Source: SZUA-36 sp964650905
GTDB taxonomy: Bacteria; Pseudomonadota; Gammaproteobacteria; Xanthomonadales; SZUA-36
Length of the DNA: 17,580 bases
NCBI GenBank assembly: GCA_964650905.1
Contig: CAZYVH010000066.1
Location: forward strand, 1-17,580
Direction: 5' to 3'
How positions within the stretch are numbered: position 1 is the first letter of the stretch; each line of letters starts with the position of its first letter. A program made the position numbers and the translations under genes. A model generated the notes under the pieces. That model did not search any database, was not told the DNA's origin, and saw nothing but the letters and a program-made list of their open reading frames with translations. Below, one piece after another: positions 6,589 to 14,166 of the stretch.

Positions 6589-7129
6589 TCACGGGTAATG
6601 GCGCGGACCGGTTTCGAAAACCCCTTGGGCACTTTCAGCTGCCGGAATTCAGAAAGCATACCAGACAATGTCAAAGTATAGGTAATTCAACGGCCTTCAC
6701 CATAGAGACAGGAAGATACTCTGGCACGCCTGACCTATCATGCAGGACTGATATCAGCGCAAACGTGGGTTTTCCGTTCATGGCCTAACCAGACTGACGC
6801 CAGTTTGAACATTTTTTTCGTTTTGCTCGAGCATTGAACAACGCCAGCCCGCCCCGCAGCTTGGATGAGCGAGTTGTTAGCAGCTGATTCGCTGGTCAAA
6901 TTGGTCCTCGGGGATGGCCTCTACAACTTCTTCAAGGGGAAGCTGGTCAAGATCCCACTCCCACTCGGGTGGGCCGCGGGCCGGCACAGTCGGCCACTCC
7001 ATTGACCATGTTTGCTGACCCATCCTCGCCTAAGAGCGCGTACTGTTAGTAACCAATCCTTAGTGTGGGATGCGCTATCTGGTTGGGCTATGGCAGATTG
7101 ACGTTGGCTGTTGTAAGAAAATCCCTCGA
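6589..7129. other. intergenic stretch without a recognisable gene
   Basis: Apart from the probable upstream region of the LysR gene (6589-6700) I see no supported gene. Two short minus-strand frames exist, 36 codons at 6671-6781 and 48 codons at 6877-7023. The second is acidic and Trp/Pro-rich, with a GAGG too close to its ATG. Neither resembles a known family. A hairpin at 6790-6807 followed by seven T is listed separately. The stretch is probably decayed sequence continuing the gene remnants on both sides. Confidence 0.5.
6790..6818 (+). terminator. terminator-like hairpin
   Basis: CAGACTG and CAGTTTG pair (7 bp with one G-U) around an ACGC loop, and a run of seven T begins four bases after the stem. 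It reads on the plus strand, where no intact gene lies upstream, so it may be a leftover of a lost gene or a chance fold. The gap before the T-run weakens it. Confidence 0.3.
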
Positions 7130-7283
7130 CGTCGGCGCGAAACTCGATTGCATAAAGCACGATACCAACAAAAGGGCCGTCACCAGCCAAATTGTCACGA
7201 AACCAGGCCAAATGTTTAAAGTCAGCTTTCTTGGCGCTGGTTGCTGCTTTTATCTCAAGTCCCAATAATGCGCCGTCATGCAA
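7130..7283 (-). pseudogene. DUF4143 (AAA-type ATPase) C-terminal fragment
   Basis: On the minus strand about 50 codons encode DGALLGLEIKAA, then DFKHLAWFRDNLAG, then GPFVGIVLY. This is the nuclease-like C-terminal end of the widespread ATPases with an N-terminal AAA domain and a C-terminal DUF4143. Intact members have about 380-450 residues, and the whole ATPase domain is missing. After VGIVLY the expected ending (about 20-30 more residues) is replaced by unrelated sequence, so both ends are lost. The reading frame happens to stay open to 6921, but that extension shows no homology I recognise. These ATPases are often carried with mobile DNA, in keeping with the surrounding remnants. Confidence 0.65.
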
Positions 7284-7316
7284 GCCATTGTGTCAACCAG
7301 CAGGAGAAACACGGCC

Positions 7317-7862
7317 ATGACTAAACTCTTTAGGTACATATTGCAGCTAAGCACGTTACTGATCCTGCTCACGCCGTTTACGACCCAGGCCAGTGGTCTG
7401 ATGTGGCGGGTGGCACACTCATCATACGGGGTGGCTGGTTATTCGATGGCGTTGGCGATACACGCCGAAAAAACACCGGCATCGTAATCCGCGATGGAAA
7501 TATCGTGGAAGTCGATGCCAATGCCTTGCCACAGTCTACCGAGGCCACTTTTATCGACTTGCAGGATGCTGAAACAATCTTGCCGGGCCTGATCGATCTG
7601 CACGCACATTACAACCTCGACCTTGTCGATGAAGGCAGGGTGGAAGAGGTGATCCACAACGGGGTGATTTTCCTGGCCAACGGCGTCACCTCGACCTGGT
7701 CGGCAGGCGAGTATTACCCGGAGCGGGTCATCGCACTGCGTGGCATGGCCAAATGACATCACCGAGGAGGAGATTTGGCAAGAGGTCGATAAATGGGCCA
7801 GCCACGGCGTGGTCAGTATCAAGATCAAGCAGGCAACGCCGGGTGAGGCAAAGAGCGCCCGG
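7317..7862 (+). pseudogene. secreted amidohydrolase, frameshifted and truncated
   Basis: An ATG at 7317 with AGGAG upstream starts a clear signal peptide (FRYILQLSTLLILLTPF, then TTQASG). The enzyme domain continues in another frame from about 7400: GGTLIIRGGWLFDGVGD, GIVIRDGNIVEVD, then the metal-binding GLIDLHAHYNLD and NGVTSTWSAGEYYPER. This frame stops at 7754-7756, and the homology resumes in the first frame (WPNDITEEEIWQEVDKWASH, VVSIKIKQATPGEA) up to about 7862. Two frameshifts, probably an internal deletion, and loss of more than half of a normal protein of about 450-500 residues show that it is dead. It would have been a periplasmic imidazolonepropionase/dihydroorotase-like metal-dependent hydrolase of unknown substrate. 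Confidence 0.75.
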
Positions 7863-8046
7863 TGTAAGCCAGCCCGAAACAAGCACCAGCAATACCAGTA
7901 ACAACAAACCAAGGTGGTAACCGCCTGTTACGTCCCACCGTATTTCCACCCTCCCATCCTGACCTATTTGAGGTGAGATAAGCAAGACTATCCCACGTTC
8001 TTTCCGGTCGAACAGATTCCTTCAAGAACGCGGGACGAGCTTGGTG

Positions 8047-8241
8047 CTATTCAGCAGGTGTATTGGTGTTCCAGGGCTGTTCCGGGTCAACCGGCCAGGC
8101 TGCCTCGATGAGGGCGGCGTCACGCGCGAGACCCAGCACGAACTTGTCATAGGCGAAATAAGCCAGCGCAACGACCACGTAGGCAGTACTGACTTTAAAG
8201 ACGTTACGACGTTTGAGTTCGTTGAAAAGTGACAAGGGCAA
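8047..8241 (-). pseudogene. internally deleted membrane-anchor remnant of a TPR/cyclase-type protein
   Basis: About 64 codons read LSLFNELKRRNVFKVSTAYV directly joined to ALAYFAYDKFVLGLARDAAL. The first block is the N-terminal anchor of a large family of proteobacterial proteins (often with TPR or adenylate-cyclase domains). The second resembles their second membrane segment and the following DKFVLDPxRDAxL stretch, which normally lies about 100 residues later. An in-frame deletion therefore seems to have fused the two membrane segments, and the C-terminal domains are gone. It starts next to the MazG-like stop (8246), probably at TTG 8241 or 8235, with no good ribosome site. It could still be made as a tiny membrane protein, but decay is the simpler reading. 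Confidence 0.5.
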
Positions 8242-8245
8242 GCTC

Positions 8246-8593
8246 TTAGTACTCGGTATATTTTTTGGAACTGCCACGAACGGCTTTCGCCGGATACTTT
8301 AACTCATTGGTTTTGATTTTGTTTTGCGTGGCGCGGATCAGATCGACATTCAGTTGATCCGATAACCTGATAAGGTAGATCAGGATATCCGCAAGCTCAT
8401 CTTCGACAGCATGCAGTTTGTCAGCTGACAGGTCGAAGCTTTCAGTTTGCGTGATCCATTGAAACTGCTCAACCAGTTCACCGGCTTCAACGATCAGGGC
8501 CATGGCAAGGTTTTTGGGTGAGTGGAACTGGTTCCAGTCCCGCTGATCGGCAAAGTCCCTGATCTGTACACGTAGTTTTTCCAGTTGGTTCAT
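8246..8593 (-). CDS. MazG-like nucleotide pyrophosphohydrolase (dCTPase/RS21-C6 type)
   Basis: A 115-residue all-alpha NTP pyrophosphohydrolase. DWNQFHSPKNLAMALIVEAG and the metal-binding glutamates in EAGEL (E36, E39), followed by EDELADILIYLIRL (E66, D69), are the ExxE-x(n)-ExxD signature of the MazG/DCTPP1 superfamily. The length and the FHSPKNLAMAL stretch match the single-domain RS21-C6/dCTPase group rather than tandem-domain MazG. It should hydrolyse dCTP or modified dNTPs to the monophosphate and pyrophosphate, as a house-cleaning enzyme in the cytoplasm. The ATG at 8593 has AAGGA 6 bases upstream. A 7-bp inverted repeat (8614-8620 and 8644-8650) lies just upstream and might be an operator or part of the leader. 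No intact partner gene is adjacent. Confidence 0.9.
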   Translation of the reverse strand: MNQLEKLRVQIRDFADQRDWNQFHSPKNLAMALIVEAGELVEQFQWITQTESFDLSADKLHAVEDELADILIYLIRLSDQLNVDLIRATQNKIKTNELKYPAKAVRGSSKKYTEY

Positions 8594-8755
8594 TGCAATT
8601 CCTTTAACGTATGCTGGAGGTGATTTAATGACCCTGCCATTTTCCTCCAGCGACAGGTATGCACAATGCGCCAGATCAATTCAGCGGTACAAAAGTGGCG
8701 TGTCGGAACGGGAACGCCCTGCTTTGCGGCAGGAACGGAGAGATTCCGGATAATG

Positions 8756-8868
8756 CTACTCGCATTTCCGGGAAGACGATGGTCCACCTACTCGCATTTC
8801 CGGGAAGACGATGGTCCACCTACTCGCATTTCCGGGAAGACGATGGTCCACCTACTCGCATTTCCGGG
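8756..8868. repeat. 32-bp tandem repeat array
   Basis: Three identical 32-bp units follow directly on one another (8756-8787, 8788-8819, 8820-8851), then a 17-base partial unit (8852-8868). Each unit begins CTACTCGCATTTCCGGG and ends with GATGGTCCAC. A diverged copy is visible at about 8885-8905 (GCACTTCCGGGACGACGGTG). There are no spacers, so it is not a CRISPR. The GCATTTCCGGG core resembles the repeated terminal motifs I associate with some IS21-like elements, so this could be an expanded end of a lost insertion sequence; that link is a guess. Confidence 0.9.
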
Positions 8869-8921
8869 GCTTCCCCGCTATTTGCACTTCCGGGACGACG
8901 GTGCCCCGCAGTGACCGGCGG

Positions 8922-9464
8922 TTATTGAGCCTTGCCGACCGGGATCATGATGTGGGCGTATTCGGTGTCCTTCCACATCACGTAGGGGCCGCCTGAAGAC
9001 GGATCGGTCGTGATACCTTCCAGCGCAGCCTTGGGCACAATCACCATCAGGTGCGGGCCGGTTTCGACGTAATCATCCGCACTTTTTGGGTCTTCATGAT
9101 AGGGATCCGAGTTGCTGACGCCACTACCATGGTCACCGAGTAACATGTACGAGATGCCCACGTGAGATGTCGAAAAGGGCGACTTTGCACCCATAGCGGC
9201 CATCATCTCACCCCAGACAGCGTCGACACAGATCGCAGCGCCATCACCCGGCATGGTGTCCGGCATACAGGTCCAGCCGTTGTTGCCTTCAGCGACAACC
9301 TCACCGTTGATTACCACGGTTGCACCGCCACTGACTGCAGTTGGGGCGGCAGCACGTGCATGGGCGATACGTTTATCAACATCATTACCGGCCATACCGG
9401 TGCCGATTCCAGCGGCCATCAATACCAGCGTCAATACAGATTTCAAAATAATACCTTGTTTCAT
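8922..9464 (-). CDS. secreted protein of unknown function
   Basis: A 180-residue protein with a signal peptide: basic start, hydrophobic SVLTLVLMAAGIGTG, and probable cleavage after MAG near residue 26. The mature part begins with an Ala-rich helix, then has NNGWTCMPD and AAICVDAVW with two cysteines about 18 residues apart that could form a disulfide. It ends with conserved-looking GPHLMVIVPK, SSGGPYVMWKDTEYAHIMIP. I recall similar uncharacterised periplasmic proteins in proteobacteria and planctomycetes but know no function. The ATG at 9464 has GGAG 9 bases upstream; a GTG at 9479 in the same frame overlaps that site. It stands alone between the repeat array and the bidirectional terminator. 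A periplasmic location is inferred. Confidence 0.85.
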   Translation of the reverse strand: MKQGIILKSVLTLVLMAAGIGTGMAGNDVDKRIAHARAAAPTAVSGGATVVINGEVVAEGNNGWTCMPDTMPGDGAAICVDAVWGEMMAAMGAKSPFSTSHVGISYMLLGDHGSGVSNSDPYHEDPKSADDYVETGPHLMVIVPKAALEGITTDPSSGGPYVMWKDTEYAHIMIPVGKAQ

Positions 9465-9592
9465 TTTGGTTTGCTCCACGTCACAATTAATTTTTGTCGG
9501 CCCCTGGTTTACCTTGCATAATTAACTGGCTTGGTCAAAGACAATGACATGCCAGTCAATCCATGCAGGTCGCAACAAGTATAGGTTAGCGT

Positions 9593-9623
9593 AAAAAAAA
9601 CGCCCGGCAAAGCGGGCGTTTTT
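9593..9623. terminator. bidirectional rho-independent terminator
   Basis: CGCCCG (9601-9606) and CGGGCG (9613-9618) form a GC-only stem around GCAAAG, with eight A before it and five T after it. Read on the minus strand it ends in eight U, about 80 bases beyond the stop of the EF-G-like gene, which it should terminate. Confidence 0.88.
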
Positions 9624-9700
9624 CGTCTCGGTTTTGCCAGTACCAGCTGGCAAAGTCCGTTAGAAGTGCGCGCGATGGGTCAAGCCATAGGTGCGGGGGG

Positions 9701-11743
9701 TTATTCGTCCTCTTTGGGTTTATAAGCCTTGATCAATTCCTGCTGGACATCCGAGGGTACCGGGTCGTAATGGCTGAATTCCATTGTGAAGCTGCCCTGG
9801 CCCTGGGTCATACTCTTCAACTCCGTATGGTAATTCGACATAACACTCAGCGGGATATCGGCACGGATCGTGACCAGACCGCCACGCAGGCTTTCAGTAC
9901 CGCTGATGCGTGCCCGGCGACCGGCCAGGTTGCCGGTGATGTCACCCATGTCTGCATCCGGTACGGTCACCTCGATGTTCACAATGGGCTCGAGAATCTG
10001 TGGGCCGGCATTACTGATCGCGTCCAGAAAGGCATGACGTGCCGCCATGACAAAAGCAATTTCCTTGGAGTCCACCGGATGATATTTGCCATCGTAGACG
10101 GTGACTTCCAGGTCCTGGATGGCATAGCCCGCGACCGCACCGTCTTCGAGAATCTGGCGTATGCCCTTTTCGACCGCAGGGATCAGGTTGTAAGGAATGG
10201 CGCCACCGACCACCTTATTAATGAATTCGAAGCCGTTGCCCCGGGCTTTTGGACGCACGCGCAGGAACACCTCACCGAACTGACCGGCCCCGCCGGTCTG
10301 TTTTTTATGCCGGTAATGACCTTCTGCCGGACGCGTAATGGTCTCGCGATAGGCAATACGGGGTGGACGGGTAGTGACTTCGACGTTGTAGCGCTCCTGC
10401 ATACGTTCGAGCATGACCCGCATGTGCAATTCACCCAGCCCGCGCATCACGGTTTCATTCAGTTCCTGGTTGTGTTCCACGACAAAGCACGGGTCCTCTT
10501 CCTGCAATCGCTGCAGGGCGATGGAGAGTTTCTGCTCCTGGCCGCGGCTCTTGGTGTTGACGGCCAGACCGTACATCGGTTTTGGGAAACTGGCCCCCAC
10601 GAAGTGGTAGCTGTCCGCCTCGTGCGTGTCGTGCAGAACTGCACCAAAATGGATGTCATCCACCTTGGCCAACGCACAGATGTCACCGGGTATACCGGCA
10701 TCGATTTCAACGTGCTTGCCACCCTGTATTTTAAACAGATGGCCAACTTTTAGCGGTTTACGGGCATCACCGATAAATAACTGGGTGTCGGGTTTTATGG
10801 TGCCCTGGTAAATACGGAAAATACTCAGTTTGCCGACAAACGGGTCATTGGTAATCTTGAAGACGTGTGCAACGACAGGTTCATTGGATGTGGCGGTGAC
10901 CTGGACCGGTTCGGCCTCATCCCCTTCACCCTTGAAAAAGGGCGGTGGGTTGCCATCACGTGGCGATGGTGCCAGACGCTTGATGAACTTGAGCAATTCG
11001 TTCGTACCAGCACCGGTTTTGGCAGATACGAAGCAGATGGGCACCAGGTGTCCTTCACGCAGGGCCTGCTCGAAGGCCGTGTGCAGTTCCTCACGTGTCA
11101 GTTCTTCTCCTTCCAGGTATTTCTCCATCAGGTCTTCATTGACTTCCACGACCTGGTCGATAATGGCATCGTGTGCTTCAGACAAAGACAGGATGTCGGT
11201 CTCGCCTTTTGTCTGGAAAAAGCAGTCCCGCACCGTACTCAGGTTTTCCGCAGGCAGGTTGACCGGCAGGCATTCCGGCCCAAATTCCTCACGCAGTTCT
11301 TCCACTACACTTTTAAGATCGACACCCTCGGCATCGATGCGGTTGATGATGATCATACGGCACAAACGCCGGCGTTTGGCCCGGCGTATCACACGTCGGG
11401 TGGTAAGCTCAACACCCGCACTGGCGTTGACCACAATGGCCGTCATTTCCACTGCCGTGATGGCTGAGAGCGTCGGTCCGCGAAAATCGGGGAAACCGGC
11501 GGTGTCTATCAGGTTAAGGTGCATACCTTCATAATCAAGACTGGCAATGGCAGAATCGAGTGAGTGCTGGTAATTCTGCTCTAGCGAATCATGGTCCATG
11601 GTGGTTGTACCACGCTCAATCGTACCCGCCTCACCCTTACTGCCCGCTTTGACCAGTAGTGTTTCGACCAGTGTTGTCTTTCCGGAACCGGTATGGCCAA
11701 CGAGTGCAATATTGCGGATATCCTTGGTGCGGTACTTGGGCAT
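9701..11743 (-). CDS. elongation factor G-like GTPase (EF-G2 type)
   Basis: A 680-residue translational GTPase with all five EF-G domains in order: GTPase domain (1 to about 275), domain II (from about 300, with HVFKITNDPFVGKLSIFRIY), domain III, domain IV (GHYRHKKQTGGAGQFGEV) and the C-terminal domain V (LEPIVNIEVTVPDADMGDI). Switch motifs differ from canonical EF-G. The P-loop is GHTGSGKTT (16-24), switch I has RGTTTMD, and switch II is DTAGFPDF (80-87) with F84 where EF-G has its catalytic histidine. The base-specificity motif is NRID (134-137) in place of NKxD. Such changes mark the EF-G2 paralogue group, whose members may bind ribosomes with weak GTP hydrolysis. AAGGA lies 7 bases before ATG 11743. 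It is monocistronic, with a terminator at 9593-9623, and is probably not the main elongation factor. Confidence 0.93.
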   Translation of the reverse strand: MPKYRTKDIRNIALVGHTGSGKTTLVETLLVKAGSKGEAGTIERGTTTMDHDSLEQNYQHSLDSAIASLDYEGMHLNLIDTAGFPDFRGPTLSAITAVEMTAIVVNASAGVELTTRRVIRRAKRRRLCRMIIINRIDAEGVDLKSVVEELREEFGPECLPVNLPAENLSTVRDCFFQTKGETDILSLSEAHDAIIDQVVEVNEDLMEKYLEGEELTREELHTAFEQALREGHLVPICFVSAKTGAGTNELLKFIKRLAPSPRDGNPPPFFKGEGDEAEPVQVTATSNEPVVAHVFKITNDPFVGKLSIFRIYQGTIKPDTQLFIGDARKPLKVGHLFKIQGGKHVEIDAGIPGDICALAKVDDIHFGAVLHDTHEADSYHFVGASFPKPMYGLAVNTKSRGQEQKLSIALQRLQEEDPCFVVEHNQELNETVMRGLGELHMRVMLERMQERYNVEVTTRPPRIAYRETITRPAEGHYRHKKQTGGAGQFGEVFLRVRPKARGNGFEFINKVVGGAIPYNLIPAVEKGIRQILEDGAVAGYAIQDLEVTVYDGKYHPVDSKEIAFVMAARHAFLDAISNAGPQILEPIVNIEVTVPDADMGDITGNLAGRRARISGTESLRGGLVTIRADIPLSVMSNYHTELKSMTQGQGSFTMEFSHYDPVPSDVQQELIKAYKPKEDE

Positions 11744-11910
11744 GTGGCTGTCCTTCCTGGTGTCTAAACAAACTATGGGACGGCCATCCTATTACGTTTG
11801 TCCAAAACCGGCAAATGACTTAGGTCACTTCTACGTTCAGTTTCAATTCATCAGCGTGGGTATATGCTGTTTTCAAACTTCAGGAAGCCGCTCGAACAAA
11901 GGAGATTGAA

Positions 11911-12522
11911 ATGGCCAGGTACTTTGCAAGAACCATCGCAATTGTGTTGTCCATGATTGCGATTCCCACGTGGGCCACGCACGCCGATGGCAGTTACCAG
12001 CAGTCTGCTTATGATCGTGCCCGGTATGATTACGCCAGGGTTTTGGATGTTCAACCGGTCACCGAAACAGTTCAGATCCCGGAAGACCGCCAGGTATGTC
12101 GGAACGAAGCCGTACAACGTCGCGTGGCTGAAAACCGGTCACCCGGACCGGCCATTTTCGGTGCCATTATAGGTGGTGTGATCGGTAACCAGTTAAGCCG
12201 TGGGCATGGCCACGACTACCACGGGGGTTACCGGGGATACTACCGTTATGGACACCGGCATAGTGGTAGACGCGCGGCAGGCACCCTTGCTGGTGCTGCG
12301 ATCGGCGGCATGATAGGCAGTTCGGTGCAGTACAGCGAGGCACCAGCCAGGTATTACAACGAAACCGTGCGGGTATGCGGCGCTGAGACCAGTTACCACA
12401 ACGAAGAACGTGTCGTAGCCTGGGATGTCACCTGGAAATACCGCGGTGAGGTCTATCACAGCCGTATGGATGAACCACCTGGTGAACGCATCAAGGTTCG
12501 GGTAAGCGTCATTCCTGAATAA
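11911..12522 (+). CDS. secreted glycine-zipper 2TM-domain protein
   Basis: A 203-residue protein with a signal peptide (RTIAIVLSMIAIPTWA, cleavage near residue 22-25). A YARVLDVQPVTETVQIP strand follows, then two glycine-zipper segments, PAIFGAIIGGVIGNQL (about 80-95) and AAGTLAGAAIGGMIGSSV (about 121-138), joined by a His/Tyr/Gly-rich linker. This is the Rickettsia 17-kDa surface antigen/SlyB-like 2TM architecture, and the C-terminal part (VTWKYRGEVYHSRMDEPPGE) is the usual beta-rich tail of the proteobacterial version. There is no lipobox cysteine at the cleavage site, so it is not evidently a lipoprotein. Two cysteines flank the zipper region. It probably acts in the periplasm or outer membrane in envelope homeostasis, but the precise role is unknown. 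AGGAG lies 6 bases before the ATG. It is transcribed away from the EF-G2 gene and ends at a strong terminator. Confidence 0.9.
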   Translation: MARYFARTIAIVLSMIAIPTWATHADGSYQQSAYDRARYDYARVLDVQPVTETVQIPEDRQVCRNEAVQRRVAENRSPGPAIFGAIIGGVIGNQLSRGHGHDYHGGYRGYYRYGHRHSGRRAAGTLAGAAIGGMIGSSVQYSEAPARYYNETVRVCGAETSYHNEERVVAWDVTWKYRGEVYHSRMDEPPGERIKVRVSVIPE

Positions 12523-12574
12523 CACCTAACACACTCCAGCAGTTCCGTTGCACCCTCATGGGAACTGCACCCTG

Positions 12575-12606
12575 GGCGGTACCGGCAGTCGGTGCCGCCT
12601 TTTTTT
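12575..12606 (+). terminator. rho-independent terminator
   Basis: GGCGGTACCG and CGGTGCCGCC pair over 10 bp (one G-U) around a GCAGT loop, followed immediately by seven T. It lies 53 bases after the glycine-zipper gene and separates it from the aspartokinase operon. Confidence 0.9.
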
Positions 12607-12703
12607 CATGTGACATACATCGGGCAATCTGTAGTTTGCCCTGTACAGGCATTTACGCTTCAGGTAACGTTTCCACACCCTATTTTAACCAGGACCTGCA
12701 AAC

Positions 12704-14164
12704 TTGCCTGATTCATGGCTGGTACTCAAATTCGGTGGCAGCAGCGTCAGCGGTAGGTGGCAATGGGACACCATTGCATCGCTGCTGAGCCAGCGTCTCG
12801 ATGCAGGCTACCGGGTCGTGTTGGTTTGCTCGGCGCTGCAGGGGGTTACCAGTTCCCTGCAGACCCTGGCTGATGACGCCCATGCAACAGATATAGATGA
12901 CTTGAACTCAATCCTTGAGCGGCACCGACAATTGGCGCTGGATCTGGGTGTTGAGGCGGAAGACCTGATCGTACAGGCCGGCCGTGACATCAGGCAGGCG
13001 CTGCGCAGCCTGCTCGATGCAAAAACCGCGAGCGAGCGTTATGCTGCCATTGCGACCCTGTTACCAATCGGTGAATGGCTCAGCACCCATATTGGTGAAC
13101 GTTTCCTGGCACAAAAGGGTGAAGTTGAATGGGTGGATGCACGTTCCGCGCTAACGACATTAGCCGAGTCCAACCCGGGTGGACGGCGTGCCTGGTTATC
13201 AGCACGGTGTGAGAGCCGGGCAGACGGGCAATTACAACAGGACTGGCTAACACGCAAACGCGCATTGATTACCGCTGGTTTTGTAGCCAGCCACCACGCT
13301 GGCGGCACCGCCTTGCTGGGCCGTGGCGGTTCGGACACTTCAGCCGCTTTGCTTGCCGCCCGCCTGGAGGCGCAGCACCTGGAAATCTGGACGGACGTCA
13401 ACGGCTTGTTCAGTGCTGACCCCAGATTGATCCCTACGGCCCGTTTGTTGAAAGAACTGGATTACGACGAGGCACTGGAAATGGCCGCCAGTGGTGCAAA
13501 GGTCGTACACTCTCGCTGTATTCGTGCGGCGTCAGACGCAGATATGCCGATATTGATCCGTGATCTTGCCAGACCTGCAATCCAGGGAACACAGATCCGT
13601 GCCATCGGCGTCAGTTGGCAAGCCAATCAGCCCGCTCAGCCGCGCGAGGGCATCCGCAGTATCTGCTATCGTGCGGACATGGCGGTATTGCTGTTGCAAA
13701 ATCTTGATACCCGTGAGCAGGTTGGATTTCTTGCCTGGGTGTTCTCCTGCATCGCCGGGGCGGGTATCTCAATCGACCTGGTGGCGACCTCTGAAACCAC
13801 CACCACGGTTGCACTCAACCGTACCAGTAATGTGCTCGATGACCGTTTGCTGGAAACGCTGGCGGAACAATTGCGGGCACGTTGTGCAGTGACGGTTTAC
13901 CCGCATTGCATTGGTATTAACCTGGTCGGGCGTGGCGCACGGTTAGCGCTGGCGAAGCTGGATCCCGGCTCTGAATTCTTTGCTGAGTGTCGTCTTTTGA
14001 TGTTGTCGCAGTCGGCTAATGACCTGTGTACCAGTATCGTGATCCCCGCAACGGATGCGCAAACGTTGCTTGAGAATTTACACACAAGTCTGATTGGCAG
14101 AGGTCTGGATGCTGACCAGTTCGCGGTTGTATTCGGACCCGCCTGGCAGGAATTGAGGGCTTGA
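12704..14164 (+). CDS. lysC: aspartate kinase (LysC-type, related to the kinase domain of LysAC)
   Basis: A 486-residue aspartokinase that phosphorylates L-aspartate, the first step to diaminopimelate, lysine, threonine and methionine. The amino-acid-kinase fold shows KFGGSS (9-14), an L-P-I-G-E-W segment (120-125), LGRGGSDTSA (205-214), WTDVNG (229-234), ADPR (238-241) and GAKVVHSR. The C-terminal part (about 325-480) is an ACT-like regulatory region. Translation starts at TTG 12704, with AGGA 9 bases upstream; no ATG precedes the kinase motif in frame. In Xanthomonas/Xylella relatives this kinase is fused to diaminopimelate decarboxylase and followed by the MurL and MurD2 genes. Here the decarboxylase half is absent, but the neighbourhood is kept. 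The stop is 2 bases before the MurL ATG, so the genes are co-translated. Confidence 0.9.
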   Translation: MPDSWLVLKFGGSSVSGRWQWDTIASLLSQRLDAGYRVVLVCSALQGVTSSLQTLADDAHATDIDDLNSILERHRQLALDLGVEAEDLIVQAGRDIRQALRSLLDAKTASERYAAIATLLPIGEWLSTHIGERFLAQKGEVEWVDARSALTTLAESNPGGRRAWLSARCESRADGQLQQDWLTRKRALITAGFVASHHAGGTALLGRGGSDTSAALLAARLEAQHLEIWTDVNGLFSADPRLIPTARLLKELDYDEALEMAASGAKVVHSRCIRAASDADMPILIRDLARPAIQGTQIRAIGVSWQANQPAQPREGIRSICYRADMAVLLLQNLDTREQVGFLAWVFSCIAGAGISIDLVATSETTTTVALNRTSNVLDDRLLETLAEQLRARCAVTVYPHCIGINLVGRGARLALAKLDPGSEFFAECRLLMLSQSANDLCTSIVIPATDAQTLLENLHTSLIGRGLDADQFAVVFGPAWQELRA

Positions 14165-14166
14165 AC

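Noticed and set aside
6671..6781. 36-codon minus-strand frame upstream of the LysR gene
   Set aside because: Reads like protein but is too short, lacks a ribosome site and overlaps the likely LysR promoter region.
6877..7023. 48-codon minus-strand frame rich in Trp, Pro and acidic residues
   Set aside because: No family recognised, the GAGG is too close to the ATG, and it lies among gene remnants; it may be a fragment but cannot be supported.
7728..8025. Minus-strand frames with a Leu/Val-rich stretch opposite the end of the amidohydrolase remnant
   Set aside because: The hydrophobic run is short, there is no ribosome site, and part of the frame is antisense to recognisable amidohydrolase sequence.
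8756..8868. CRISPR array
   Set aside because: The 32-bp repeats are directly adjacent with no spacers and there are no cas genes.
8659..8996. Plus-strand reading frames across the repeats (several of 60-90 codons)
   Set aside because: They exist because the 32-bp unit repeats in shifted frames; the peptides are just the repeat translated three ways and have no family resemblance.
9770..11534. Long plus-strand frames (up to 327 codons) opposite the EF-G-like gene
   Set aside because: They are antisense shadows of a gene with all EF-G motifs and show no protein family features.
12541..12566. AGTTCC...GGAACT hairpin after the glycine-zipper gene as a separate terminator
   Set aside because: It has no T-run; the strong terminator is the next hairpin at 12575-12606.
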